Part shown: positions 16,211 to 24,578 of the stretch, piece after piece
Position numbering within the stretch: the first letter of the stretch is position 1
Layout of the letters: each line of letters begins with the position of its first letter
Origin: Pseudomonas sp. RIT288
GTDB lineage: Bacteria; Pseudomonadota; Gammaproteobacteria; Pseudomonadales; Pseudomonadaceae
Length of the DNA stretch: 64,000 bases
Direction of reading: 5' to 3'
NCBI RefSeq assembly: GCF_000631985.1
Contig: NZ_JFYN01000009.1
Span: 101,151 to 165,150 of the forward strand
Notes under the pieces: generated by a model
Databases searched by the model: none
The model's input: only the letters and a program-made list of their open reading frames with translations
What the model was told of the DNA's origin: nothing
Position numbers and translations under genes: made by a program

Positions 16211-16394
16211 TTAGTTTTTCACCAGGCCATACAGACGCATTGACGCCCGCAGTCCACTCATCGCCGCTCACTCAGTGACGCAGCGAAGGCTCCACGGGCG
16301 TGGAGAAGTTTTGCCAGAAGCATTGCAGGTGTCGTCCGTGAGCGCGCAAAAATCGCGCGTAGAATGCCGGACTAGAGCGGTGGCAGTAATCAAT
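16203..16394 (-). pseudogene. C-terminal relic of a larger protein with an internal stop
   Basis: The minus-strand frame reads SSPAFYARFLRAHGRHLQCF, then WQNFSTPVEPSLRH, an in-frame TGA at 16272-16274, then VSGDEWTAGVNASVWPGEKL and a final TGA. The composition is strongly protein-like, but there is no N-terminal part: an in-frame stop lies at 16395-16397 and the GNAT gene follows. It looks like the tail of a deleted gene that once preceded the PAAR locus, perhaps a type VI accessory or effector gene. That identity is a guess from context. Confidence 0.5.
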
Positions 16395-16419
16395 TCAACA
16401 TTGGATTGCCATCATGCCC

Positions 16420-16899
16420 TCAGCCTTCGGCAAATTCACGCAACACCTTGCCATCCATGCGATAGCGCACCCACTCTTCCTGCGGTTGCGCACCGAGGGA
16501 TTTGTAGAATTCGATGGCCGGGGTGTTCCAGTCCAGCACGCTCCATTCGAAGCGGCCGCAGTCGTTGTCGCAGGCGATTTTCGCCAGATGCCGCAACAGG
16601 GTTTTACCAGCACCGCCTCCGCGTTGCTCGGGGGTGATGTAGAGGTCTTCGAGGTACAGACAGTTGCTGCCAAGCCACGTCGAATAGCTGAAGAAGAACA
16701 CCGCAAAACCGATCGGCACACCGTCACGCAGGCAGATCAGGCCGTGGGCGGTAGCGCCTTCGCCGAACAGGCTGCGCTCGATGTCGGTGACGTTGGCGAT
16801 CACTTCGTGGCGGGCCTTTTCGAAATCTGCCAGTTCGGTGATGAAGGCGAGGATTTGCGGCGCATCGCTGGGGGTCGCCGGGCGGATTTCGATCGTCAT
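16420..16899 (-). CDS. GNAT-family N-acetyltransferase
   Basis: The 159-residue protein has the acetyl-CoA-binding motif A: LYLEDLYITPEQRGGGAGKT, followed by LLRHLAKIACDNDC. The final strand region is RFEWSVLDWNTPAIEFYKSLGAQ. This arrangement is close to the diamine acetyltransferase-like group of GNAT proteins (amine substrates), but the substrate is not fixed by the sequence. The start is the ATG at 16899 (MTIEIRPATPSDAPQIL); upstream extension would run into an inverted repeat and is rejected. Confidence 0.92.
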   Translation of the reverse strand: MTIEIRPATPSDAPQILAFITELADFEKARHEVIANVTDIERSLFGEGATAHGLICLRDGVPIGFAVFFFSYSTWLGSNCLYLEDLYITPEQRGGGAGKTLLRHLAKIACDNDCGRFEWSVLDWNTPAIEFYKSLGAQPQEEWVRYRMDGKVLREFAEG

Positions 16900-16986
16900 G
16901 GACGGGCCTTGTCGGAAAATGGAAAGCGCCATATTAAGGCCGTGGACGGCGCTCGTCACATTCCATACCTGGTAGAGAACCTTGTG

Positions 16987-17070
16987 ATGAGGGGATTTAT
17001 CCGCGATGGGGAGCGCAGCAGCCCTGAAAAATGGGACTGCTTCGCACGCCATCGGGGATAAATCCCCTCA
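16987..17070. repeat. inverted repeat, GAGGGGATTTATCC class
   Basis: TGAGGGGATTTATCCGCGAT and its near-perfect complement ending ATCGGGGATAAATCCCCTCA enclose GGGGAGCGCAGCAGCCC and a GGGACTGCTTCGC partner. It is a separate repeat family from the GTAGGAG-type copies and is the only one of its class in the window. It lies between GNAT and HD genes, in the divergent promoter region. Confidence 0.8.
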
Positions 17071-17122
17071 CCACAGAAGTATCATGCGCTTCAAAAATTC
17101 GGGTAAGTCTTCAAGGATGCTC

Positions 17123-17791
17123 ATGAACGCCACTGCTTTCGCGCCGCTCACCTCACTCGCCGCCGAGTTGCTGCCCCACGCTCTGGAGCCGTGCGACGAC
17201 GGCGCCCATGACCTCGCGCACCTGCAACGGGTCTGGCACAACGTACGCACGTTGCACCAGACAGAAGGCGGCGATCTGCAGGTGTTGCTCGCTGCTGTGC
17301 TGCTGCACGACTGCGTGGCTGTCGAGAAGAACTCGCCCCTGCGCGCGCAAGCTTCGCGTCTGGCAGCGGAAAAAGCCTCCATGGTCCTGGCGAACCTGCA
17401 CTGGCCCGACAGCACAATCAGCGCCGTCACCCACGCTATCGAAGCCCACAGTTTCTCCGCCAACATCACCCCACTCACCCTCGAAGCGAAACTGGTCCAG
17501 GACGCCGACCGGCTCGACTCGCTGGGCATGCTCGGTGTCGCCCGCACCTTTTACGTTGCCGGACGCATGGGCAGTGCGTTGTACGACCCGCTCGACCCTG
17601 AAGCCAAGGAGCGCGACTACGACGACACACGCTTCTGCCTCGACCACTTTCAGACAAAACTGCTGCACCTCGCCGACGGTTTCCAGACTGCCACCGGTCA
17701 GCGTCTGGCGCAGATCCGTCATCAACGCCTGAAGGGTTTCATGGAGCAGTTCAAGGAAGAAATCGGTATCGATGCCGCGCCTCGCCAGTAG
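17123..17791 (+). CDS. HD-domain phosphohydrolase
   Basis: The 222-residue protein carries the HD-domain metal ligands: His in DGAHDLAHLQRVWHN, His-Asp in LLAAVLLHDCVAVEKNSP, and Asp in LVQDADRLDSLGMLGVAR. It resembles the YedJ/YpgQ-like group of small HD proteins, some of which hydrolyse nucleotides. The start is the ATG at 17123 with AAGGA just upstream; an ATG two codons earlier is less well placed. Confidence 0.9.
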   Translation: MNATAFAPLTSLAAELLPHALEPCDDGAHDLAHLQRVWHNVRTLHQTEGGDLQVLLAAVLLHDCVAVEKNSPLRAQASRLAAEKASMVLANLHWPDSTISAVTHAIEAHSFSANITPLTLEAKLVQDADRLDSLGMLGVARTFYVAGRMGSALYDPLDPEAKERDYDDTRFCLDHFQTKLLHLADGFQTATGQRLAQIRHQRLKGFMEQFKEEIGIDAAPRQ

Positions 17792-17873
17792 ACCGTTCGT
17801 CGTTCATCAGGCACCAATCCGATTCAAGAGCAGACCAACGACAGGTAAGGATTCCAATCACTGGAGAAGCCCT

Positions 17874-18218
17874 ATGATCCCGTCAAGGTTGACTGCCCTC
17901 GTTTTCGCCGCCCTGCTTAGTCCTGCGGTTTTCGCCGCCTCCACTACCGCAGCGGGCACTGGCCCCACCGACCCGGTTCCACCGCCACGCGCGCCCGCCA
18001 TCAACAGTGCCCCCGGCATGAACACCGATGGCTCCGGCGTACCCTTGATCAACCAGCCACCTGCCACTGGCACCGACCCACGCACCCAAGGCAGTGACCC
18101 CGGCCGCCAGGGTGGCATGAACACCCCTGACTCCCCCGCCACACCCGATAACGCCGGCCCCGGCATCGGCTCGAAAACCACCACTGGTGGTTCGGGTTCC
18201 GAGGGCGGCGGCCAGTAG
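17874..18218 (+). CDS. small secreted Pro/Gly/Thr-rich protein of unknown function
   Basis: This 114-residue protein has a clear signal peptide (LTALVFAALLSPAVFAAS). The rest is low complexity and has no predicted fold: repeated P, G, T, S and N with the recurring phrases GPTDPVPPP, PGMNTDGSG, GGMNTPDSP and a TTGGSGSEGGG tail. GGAGA precedes the ATG. The family is conserved in Pseudomonas as far as I recall, with no known function. Confidence 0.75.
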   Translation: MIPSRLTALVFAALLSPAVFAASTTAAGTGPTDPVPPPRAPAINSAPGMNTDGSGVPLINQPPATGTDPRTQGSDPGRQGGMNTPDSPATPDNAGPGIGSKTTTGGSGSEGGGQ

Positions 18219-18262
18219 TTCGCCGACGCGAGCGTCCTATTCACACCCATGAAGAGGTAACC

Positions 18263-18517
18263 ATGAACGTCGATAAAAACCTGGAAAAAGAAGTCCTCAC
18301 TCGTCTGCTGCACGCCCATCCGAGCGGACTGGGCAAAGAGGTGCTGGACAACTATCGCGGTGAGAAAGTGGTGGCCAGCGCCCTCGCCGCCCTGCAGGAG
18401 CGCGGACTGATCCACCACGGTCATGTGACCTGCAACGAGGCCGGCGAACACTCGTTGAACCTGCCGATCAAGCTCAGTGCGGCTGGGGTTGAAGCAGCGC
18501 GAAAGCTTGATGTCTAG
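18263..18517 (+). CDS. small conserved protein, possible winged-helix fold
   Basis: The protein has 84 residues and starts MNVDKNLEKEVLTRLLHAHP with AAGAGGTAACC upstream. Its pattern resembles a short winged helix: KEVLTRLLHAHPSGLGKEVL, then VASALAALQERGLIHHGHVT. The C-terminus (IKLSAAGVEAARKLDV) fits the last helix of such a domain. No family name can be given with confidence. It follows the secreted protein by 44 bases. Confidence 0.7.
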   Translation: MNVDKNLEKEVLTRLLHAHPSGLGKEVLDNYRGEKVVASALAALQERGLIHHGHVTCNEAGEHSLNLPIKLSAAGVEAARKLDV

Positions 18518-18545
18518 AAGCTGTGATTGTGTGAACGCATGATCA

Positions 18546-18611
18546 TGCAGGAGCTGCTGCAGACTGCGATCTTTCAAGATCAAAAGATCGCAGCCTGCGG
18601 CAGCTCCTACA
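18546..18611. repeat. REPIN, TGCAGGAGCTGC variant, short
   Basis: TGCAGGAGCTGCTGCAGACTGCGATC faces GATCGCAGCCTGCGGCAGCTCCTACA with only a few bases in the centre, so this copy is nearly a single long hairpin. Confidence 0.85.
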
Positions 18612-18645
18612 CCCAAACTCATCTACCGATGCAAGGAGAAATCCC

Positions 18646-19026
18646 ATGCCTCGTGGAAGCAAGGACAAATACACCGCCGAACAGAAGCGCAAGGCCGAAC
18701 ACATCGAAGACAGCTACGAGAAAAAAGGCTTGTCGAAGGATGCAGCCGAAGCGCGGGCCTGGGCGACGGTCAACAAACAGTCGGGCGGTGGCGAAAAGGC
18801 TGGTGGTTCCGGACGCAAGAAACCGGCGAGTGCCAAGTCCAACGATCGCAAGGAGTCGTCACGACGGGCAGTGGCCAGTCGCGAGGGACATGCGCGTGAC
18901 GGCAAGGCCTCGCGGGAAACGCAGACTGTCGATAGTTTGCGCAAGGAGGCGCGAGCGAAGAATATTGCCGGGCGTTCTTCGATGCGCAAGGATGAGTTGA
19001 TTGCGGCGTTGCGCAAGGCGGGCTAA
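18646..19026 (+). CDS. small basic protein with C-terminal Rho_N/SAP-like motif
   Basis: The 126-residue protein is highly basic. Residues 1-45 (MPRGSKDKYTAEQKRKAEHI, then EKKGLSKDAAEARAWATVNK) form a helical segment found in proteins often labelled plasmid stabilization protein. A Ser/Lys/Gly-rich linker follows. Residues 92-125 (TVDSLRKEARAKNIAG, then SSMRKDELIAALRKAG) look like the Rho N-terminal or SAP helix-extended loop-helix that binds nucleic acid. A nucleic-acid-associated role is therefore inferred. CAAGGAG precedes the start. Confidence 0.8.
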   Translation: MPRGSKDKYTAEQKRKAEHIEDSYEKKGLSKDAAEARAWATVNKQSGGGEKAGGSGRKKPASAKSNDRKESSRRAVASREGHARDGKASRETQTVDSLRKEARAKNIAGRSSMRKDELIAALRKAG

Positions 19027-19056
19027 TCCAGATTATGTGCCGGGCCGTATGGCCCC

Positions 19057-19133
19057 TTCGCGAGCAGGCTCGCTCCCACAAAGGGACTCGTGAACGATGC
19101 AAATCCGCCTGTGGGAGCAAGCCTGCTCGCGAA
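19057..19133. repeat. REPIN, TTCGCGAGCAGGCTCGCTCCCACA class
   Basis: The left arm TTCGCGAGCAGGCTCGCTCC and the inverted right arm GTGGGAGCAAGCCTGCTCGC differ at one base. It separates the convergent SAP-like gene and the PfkB kinase gene. Confidence 0.9.
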
Positions 19134-19142
19134 AGCGATGAA

Positions 19143-20072
19143 TCAGTCGCCGCACAACTCGCGGATAAACCCATCCACTTCAGCCGCCCCCGGCGCAGTC
19201 GCCGGCCCCCACCGCGTTACTGCCAAAGCCGCCGCGGCATTCGCCCGCCGCGCCGCCTCATGCGCATTCAAACCCTGCGCCAGCCCGGCGACAAACACCC
19301 CGGTATGGGCATCACCTGCCCCGTTGCTGTCCACGGCTTTCACAGCAAAGCCCGGCACATGCCGACGCTCGCCACGCTGCTGAATCCAGCAACCCTGTGG
19401 CCCATCGCGCACCACCATCAGCACATCCTTGGGCAGATGATCCGCCAACCGATCCAGCGCTTGAGCAATGTCAGTCGCCTGGCTAAAGCGCAGCGCCTCG
19501 ACGCTGTTGCTGGTCCACACATCGATGCGCGGCAGCAGCGCCTGCATCAACGGCGAGTCCGGCGACTCGACCAACGGCCCCGGATCGAACACCACGTTGA
19601 TCGCCTGCGGCAGCGCCAGCGTCCAGTCCAGCAGGCCTTGCGCCTTGCCTGCATGCAGCAGGCTGTAACCGCTCACATAAACGTAATCGCCCGCCTCGGC
19701 GGCCACGCTGTTCAGGTCGTCTTGCGTGACCTCGCCTTCGGCGCCGATATAGGAAATGAAACTGCGTTCGGCCGATGAGTCGGTCAGCGCCACGCACAAA
19801 CCGGTGTCGCGCTGTGCCGGTTGTTCGATGCCGATTTGAATGCCTTCAGCATTCATCGCCTGACGCGCCAGATCACCAAAACGCCCAGTGCCGTGGCGAC
19901 CGAGATAGACCACTGGCAAACCATTACGCACGGCAGCCGCCATCACGTTGAAACCGCCGCCAGCCTCGAAAGCGGCAGACTGCGCCAACACATCGCCACC
20001 GATTTGCGGCAACTGATCCACGGCCATGACCAGGTCGATGATGACCTGGCCGGTGTGCAACATCTTAGGCAT
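19143..20072 (-). CDS. PfkB-family sugar/nucleoside kinase, YegV-like
   Basis: The 309-residue ribokinase-type protein starts MPKMLHTGQVIIDLVMAVDQ. The family features are visible: GGGFNVMAAAVRNGLPVVYL near the N-terminus and the C-terminal catalytic motif DSNGAGDAHTGVFVAGL with the Asp base. The ATG overlaps the stop of the upstream permease gene by 8 bases, so it is translationally coupled. With the GntR regulator, ADP-ribosylglycohydrolase and permease it forms a set equivalent to E. coli yegTUVW. The substrate is probably a released nucleoside or ribosyl moiety, inferred from those neighbours. Confidence 0.9.
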   Translation of the reverse strand: MPKMLHTGQVIIDLVMAVDQLPQIGGDVLAQSAAFEAGGGFNVMAAAVRNGLPVVYLGRHGTGRFGDLARQAMNAEGIQIGIEQPAQRDTGLCVALTDSSAERSFISYIGAEGEVTQDDLNSVAAEAGDYVYVSGYSLLHAGKAQGLLDWTLALPQAINVVFDPGPLVESPDSPLMQALLPRIDVWTSNSVEALRFSQATDIAQALDRLADHLPKDVLMVVRDGPQGCWIQQRGERRHVPGFAVKAVDSNGAGDAHTGVFVAGLAQGLNAHEAARRANAAAALAVTRWGPATAPGAAEVDGFIRELCGD

Positions 20073-21531
20073 GAGCATTCTCGATTTGCGCAGCACGGCG
20101 ATCTTTCGCCCCGCCGAGAACCAGGTAAATGCCACCGGCCACCACGAAGGTCACGATCCAGCCCAGACCGTTGTGGCCCAACCAGGAGTCGGACAACAAG
20201 CCCTTGAACCAGACGTTCTCGGCGGTGGTGCCGATGGTGGTGAAACCGAAGCCGAGCACGATGGCAATCGCCCACGCGCCGAACGCGCGCCACTCGATGC
20301 CACCGCGATACCAGTAGGCGCTGCTCGGGCTGACATCGAGCAGGTCTTTGGGGCTGTAGTAATGACGGTGAAGCAGGTCGACCACGAAGATCCCGACCCA
20401 CGCAGTGATCGGCACCGCCAGCAGGGAAATGAAGGTAATGAACGGGCCGTAGAAGCTGTCGGCGATCAGCATGAAATAGATCGAACCGGCGAAGATCGCC
20501 ACGATGTCGACCACCACCGCGTAGACACGTTTGACCTTGAGGCCGAGGGTCAGCGTGGTCAAACCGGCGGAGTACACCGAGAGGTTATTCGACAGCAGCA
20601 GACCGCCGAACGCGGTGATCAGGTACGGCACAGCCATCCACGTCGGCAGCATGTCGCGGATCGCCACGATCGGATCTGTCGCCGATGCCAGATCGTTGTT
20701 GCCCACCGACAGCAGGCCGCCGAGGGTAATCAGCAGCACCAGCGGAATCCCCGCGCCGAACGCCGCCGAAGCGACCAGCCGTACAGCCTTGACGCTGCGG
20801 TGCTGATAGCGCGACATGTCCGCACCGGCGTTGGCCCAGCCGATCCCGGTACCGGCAGCCATGGTGCCGATGCCGATGATCATCGCGCTCATTGGCGCCG
20901 GTGTAGCGTTGAACACTGCGCTCCAGTCGATGGTGGCGCAGAGGAAGCCGCCAACCAGAATGTTCAGCGCGCCGAACACGTAGGTCGCCCACTTCTGGAT
21001 CACCAGCAAGGTGGCGTGACCGAGGCCGGAAACCGACAGGGTCAGCAGCACGAAAATCGCGATGAAGATCAATGTCAGCAGCGGTGCACTCTTCGCTTCA
21101 ACCGGCGAGCCGAACAGGATCGAACACAGCGACAGCAGCACGAATGCCGCGGTGGTGGTGTTGACGGTTTCCCAACCCAGACGCGACATCAGCGAGACCA
21201 GCGTCGGGCCGATATTGCCGCGTACGCCGAAGATCGCCCGGGATAAGGTCAGACTCGGCGCACGGCCACGGCGGCCGGCAATCGAGATGATCCCGACCAC
21301 GGCGAACGAACCGGCGGCGCCGACGATGGCAACGATGATCGCCTGCCAGATCGCCAGCCCGCGAAACGCCACCAGCGTGGCGCCCAACGGCAGTCCGAGA
21401 ATGGAAATGTTGGCGGCAAACCAGACCCAGAACAGCTGCAACGGATGACCGTTGCACTCGGCTTCCGGCACCGGCTCGATCCCCCGGGTTTCCAGTTGCC
21501 CGGCACCTTGCCCGGCGTTTGATGAACTCAT
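20065..21531 (-). CDS. NCS1-family permease (cytosine/purine/thiamine type)
   Basis: The 488-residue membrane protein has about 12 hydrophobic segments. The NCS1 signature runs through its first helices: FWVWFAANISILGLPLGATL, then RAPSLTLSRAIFGVRGNIGP, then SRLGWETVNTTTAAFVLLSL. The family imports nucleobases and related compounds with Na+ or H+. In this operon it takes the place that the MFS nucleoside transporter YegT has in E. coli. It lies 168 bases downstream of the ADP-ribosylglycohydrolase gene, across a REPIN. Confidence 0.92.
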   Translation of the reverse strand: MSSSNAGQGAGQLETRGIEPVPEAECNGHPLQLFWVWFAANISILGLPLGATLVAFRGLAIWQAIIVAIVGAAGSFAVVGIISIAGRRGRAPSLTLSRAIFGVRGNIGPTLVSLMSRLGWETVNTTTAAFVLLSLCSILFGSPVEAKSAPLLTLIFIAIFVLLTLSVSGLGHATLLVIQKWATYVFGALNILVGGFLCATIDWSAVFNATPAPMSAMIIGIGTMAAGTGIGWANAGADMSRYQHRSVKAVRLVASAAFGAGIPLVLLITLGGLLSVGNNDLASATDPIVAIRDMLPTWMAVPYLITAFGGLLLSNNLSVYSAGLTTLTLGLKVKRVYAVVVDIVAIFAGSIYFMLIADSFYGPFITFISLLAVPITAWVGIFVVDLLHRHYYSPKDLLDVSPSSAYWYRGGIEWRAFGAWAIAIVLGFGFTTIGTTAENVWFKGLLSDSWLGHNGLGWIVTFVVAGGIYLVLGGAKDRRAAQIENAHA

Positions 21532-21592
21532 GAACAGTGCTCCTGTTTGCCATTCTTGTGTTTATGGGCAATTCAATAACCCGCACATCTCC

Positions 21593-21691
21593 TGTAGGAG
21601 CTGCCGCAGGCTGCGATCTTTTGATCTTGATTTTCCGGCTGCCTGAAGACTGCTGAAGATCAAAAGATCGCAGCCTTCGGCAGCTCCTACA
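21593..21691. repeat. REPIN, TGTAGGAGCTGCCGCAGGCTGCGATC class, full length
   Basis: Both arms are complete, TGTAGGAGCTGCCGCAGGCT and AGCCTTCGGCAGCTCCTACA (one mismatch), around GATCTTTTGATCTTG and its partner AAGATCAAAAGATC. It lies inside the operon between the glycohydrolase and permease genes. Confidence 0.9.
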
Positions 21692-21699
21692 CGGGGTCC

Positions 21700-22698
21700 T
21701 CAGCGTAAAGTGAGGAGTCCTTTCACCAACGGTTCAAGCTCCAGATGATTGACCGCCTTGACCGTGGCAATCATCGGCGCCGGCCAGCTCTCAAGGCCCA
21801 GGCAGGCCCCGAGCATGGCGCCAAGAATCGCCGCGATGGTGTCAGTGTCGCCGCCAAGGCTGGCGGCCATGCACAACGCATCGAACGCGCTCATCTCGCC
21901 AACGGCCACTTGCTGCGCCAGGGCGAACGAGACCACCACCGATTCCTGCGATGCCACCGAAGTGCCGATCACGTCGTACAGCAGATCCGCCAGCAGCGCC
22001 TTGTCACTGTCGACACTGATGGTTCGCGCCCAACTGATGCGCGAGGCGATGCGACCGCCGGCCACCCAGTGACCATGTGCCTCGGCCTGTTGCGCAATCT
22101 GCTGACCGAGGTTCAGCGCCTCGCCCAGATCCATGCCGTTGATCCCGGCCGAAACCACCGCCGCCACCGCCGCCGCGCTGGAAATCCCCAGCGTGGTGTT
22201 GTGGGTGACCTGACAGGCCTGCACCACGGCCGCGATGAAACGTTCGGGATCGGCGACGTTTGCGGCAATGCCCACCGGAGTGATGCGCATCGCCGCGCCG
22301 TTGGTGGTGCCGTAACGCCCGGCCTCCTCCGGCGAGTGGCCGGCGAGAATCATTTCAATGGCGCGTTTGGTCGATGGTCCGAGCAGATCCTGCGAACCCT
22401 TGGCCTGCATTTCCGCTTCCCATTCGATCAGTCGTTGGGCGAGGACTGCCGGTTCGATCCGGCCCTTGCCTTCGACCAGCAACTGACCGACCAGAATCGC
22501 CTGTTCGGTGTCGTCGGTGATCGAGCCTTTGGGCATGTTGGCGGCGATCGGTTGCAGAGGACCGGCGTCCTGCAAATCAGTGATTTTGCCGAAGCGGGTC
22601 TTGATCGTTTCGCGGTTCAGCGATTGCGTCGGCATGCCCAGCGCGTCACCGAGGGCCAGGCCATAAAACGCACCAAGGGCACGGTCGAGCGCGGTCAT
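21700..22698 (-). CDS. ADP-ribosylglycohydrolase-family protein, YegU-like
   Basis: The 332-residue protein has the DraG/ADP-ribosylglycohydrolase dinuclear magnesium motifs: GLALGDALGMPTQ at the N-terminus, GSITDDTEQAILV (metal-binding Thr-Asp-Asp) near residue 60 and SLGGDTDTIAAILGAMLGA near residue 290. The family cleaves N- or O-glycosidic ribose links. No dinitrogenase reductase or toxin gene is nearby, and a nucleobase permease and sugar kinase are, so a small-molecule ribosyl or nucleoside substrate is more likely than a protein. The start overlaps the end of the GntR gene by 4 bases. Confidence 0.92.
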   Translation of the reverse strand: MTALDRALGAFYGLALGDALGMPTQSLNRETIKTRFGKITDLQDAGPLQPIAANMPKGSITDDTEQAILVGQLLVEGKGRIEPAVLAQRLIEWEAEMQAKGSQDLLGPSTKRAIEMILAGHSPEEAGRYGTTNGAAMRITPVGIAANVADPERFIAAVVQACQVTHNTTLGISSAAAVAAVVSAGINGMDLGEALNLGQQIAQQAEAHGHWVAGGRIASRISWARTISVDSDKALLADLLYDVIGTSVASQESVVVSFALAQQVAVGEMSAFDALCMAASLGGDTDTIAAILGAMLGACLGLESWPAPMIATVKAVNHLELEPLVKGLLTLR

Positions 22699-23414
22699 TT
22701 CGTTTCTCCAAATTGCAGGTGCAGGCGGAAATGCACCGGGTCGAGCAGGCTTTCGACCTGCTCCATGAAACGGTTCTGCCGGTCGTAGGTGGTACGCAGG
22801 GCCTTGAGGAACACGGTTCCCACCGGGCGCCCGAGCAGCTCAGCGTCTTCGGCATTCAGCGGTTCGGCGCCGATCCACTGATCACCGCGCTCGCCGATGT
22901 AGCCGTAGGCCGCCAGGGTGATGGTCAGCGAGTTGTCGATCAGACCGACGCGCGGCAGGCTTTCCAGGCCGCCGGTGGCCGGCATCAAAGAGCGTTCGAG
23001 GGACACCAGCGTGCCGTCGTTGGCGCGGCGACGGCGGTCGAGGGTGATGAATTGGTCAGTGCCGAAGCGCGAAAGCAGATCGGGACGCGTCACCGCTTCC
23101 AGACGCAACACTTCGGTGTTGATCAGCGCCCCGCTGTCGGCCAAGGCCTGCGCCCAGCCACTGCGCTGGTCGAGCGCGACACCGTCGAAAGTGACGATGG
23201 AGCCGACCCCGCTCTGCGTAGCGATGTAATTGCGCCGCTTCAGTTCAGCCAGCGCTTCGCGCAACGTGCCACGGCTGACGTTGAATTCCTGAGCCAACTG
23301 ATGCTCGCCGGGCAACAGAAAGCCGTCCTCCATGAGGCCGCTTTCGATGCGCCGGACGAGTTCGTCGACCACCCGTTGTTTCTTGTCAAATCGTACCTGT
23401 CTAATCATGTACAA
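22695..23414 (-). CDS. GntR-family regulator with UTRA domain, YegW-like
   Basis: The protein has 239 residues. The winged helix (RRIESGLMEDGFLLPGEHQL, then FNVSRGTLREALAELKRRNY) is followed by a UTRA effector domain (ERSLMPATGGLESLPRVGLI, then VGTVFLKALRTTYDRQNRFM). It is the first gene of the glycohydrolase-permease-kinase operon and the probable repressor of it. Two ATG codons (23414 and 23408) are possible starts; neither has a strong ribosome binding site. Confidence 0.9.
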   Translation of the reverse strand: MYMIRQVRFDKKQRVVDELVRRIESGLMEDGFLLPGEHQLAQEFNVSRGTLREALAELKRRNYIATQSGVGSIVTFDGVALDQRSGWAQALADSGALINTEVLRLEAVTRPDLLSRFGTDQFITLDRRRRANDGTLVSLERSLMPATGGLESLPRVGLIDNSLTITLAAYGYIGERGDQWIGAEPLNAEDAELLGRPVGTVFLKALRTTYDRQNRFMEQVESLLDPVHFRLHLQFGETK

Positions 23415-23492
23415 AGTGATACCCGAAACGGGCGTGAACGGGCAAGGAGAATTTAGGAGATCAGACGGAAGGCGGGGGGACAGATGCGGTTC

Positions 23493-23585
23493 CTTGTGGG
23501 AGCGAGCCTGCTCGCGAAGACGTCGGGTCAGTCAATATTTCGGCGACTGATTCAGCGCTTTCGCGAGCAGGCTCGCTCCCACAAG
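23493..23585. repeat. REPIN, CTTGTGGGAGCGAGCCTGCTCGCGA class
   Basis: CTTGTGGGAGCGAGCCTGCT and its exact inverse AGCAGGCTCGCTCCCACAAG enclose about 50 bases. It separates araH from the GntR gene and may act as a transcription or mRNA boundary after araH. Confidence 0.92.
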
Positions 23586-23597
23586 GATGAGAGGGTG

Positions 23598-24569
23598 TCA
23601 GCGTTGTTTGAGGCGGTCGATCACCACCGCCAACAGCAGAATCGAACCGCGAATCACGTACTGATAAAACGTATCGATGTTCTTCAGGTTCATCGCGTTC
23701 TCGATGATCGCCAGAATCAGCACCCCGGCAATCACGTGGCGGATCATGCCGATCCCGCCGCTCAGCGACACACCGCCGAGCACACACGCCGAGATCACCG
23801 TCAGTTCAAAACCCTGGCCGATCATCGGCTGCCCGGAGGTCATGCGCGAAGCGAGAATCACCCCGGCCAGCGCACCGATCACGCCGTGCACGGCGAAGAT
23901 GATGATCTTGGTCCGATCGACATTCACCCCGGCAAGCAACGCCGCTTCCTGGTTGCCGCCGATGGCCATGGTGTTGCGCCCGTAGGTGGTGTAGTTCAGC
24001 AGCCAGCCGAAAAACAGGAAGCAGACGATGGTGATCAGGATCGGCACCGGCACACCGAACAACTGGCCGTTGCCGAAGACGAAGAACGACTCCTGCGACA
24101 CGCCCACCGCTTTGCCGTTGGCAAAAATGTAGGCCAGACCGCGAACGATCTGCATGGTCGCCAGCGTGGTGATCAACGCGTTGACCCGCAACTTGGCAAT
24201 CACGATGCCGTTGATCAGCCCGACAATCAGGCCCATCACCAGCGCCGCGCTGACGCCGAGGAACACGCTGTTGGTGTCACGCATCACCACCGCCGCGACG
24301 ACCCCGGCGCAGGCGATCACCGAGCCCACCGACAAGTCGAAGTGACCTGACGCCAGGCAGTAGAGCATGGTGCACGCGGCAATGCCGGTGGTGGAAATCG
24401 CCAGGCCCAGCCCGCGCATGTTCAGCGGCGAGAGGAAGTTGTCGATCAGCAAGGTACAGGCGACGAAGATACCGACGGCCGCCAGCAGCATGACCCAGTC
24501 ATCGAGGAAGCGCCGCAGGTCCAGCGGTTTGCGGGGAGTCGGCAGCGCCTTGTTTTGGATGGTCATCAT
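23598..24569 (-). CDS. araH: sugar ABC transporter permease, AraH-like
   Basis: The 323-residue permease has about ten hydrophobic segments. It carries the monosaccharide-permease signatures CLASGHFDLSVGSVIACAGV, then INGIVIAKLRVNALITTLAT, then ACVLGGVSLSGGIGMIRHVI. It forms the membrane channel of an AraFGH importer. I place the start at the ATG at 24569, 5 bases after AGG; a GTG two codons upstream overlaps that ribosome binding site. It lies 9 bases downstream of araG. Confidence 0.92.
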   Translation of the reverse strand: MMTIQNKALPTPRKPLDLRRFLDDWVMLLAAVGIFVACTLLIDNFLSPLNMRGLGLAISTTGIAACTMLYCLASGHFDLSVGSVIACAGVVAAVVMRDTNSVFLGVSAALVMGLIVGLINGIVIAKLRVNALITTLATMQIVRGLAYIFANGKAVGVSQESFFVFGNGQLFGVPVPILITIVCFLFFGWLLNYTTYGRNTMAIGGNQEAALLAGVNVDRTKIIIFAVHGVIGALAGVILASRMTSGQPMIGQGFELTVISACVLGGVSLSGGIGMIRHVIAGVLILAIIENAMNLKNIDTFYQYVIRGSILLLAVVIDRLKQR

Positions 24570-24578
24570 AGTCACCTC

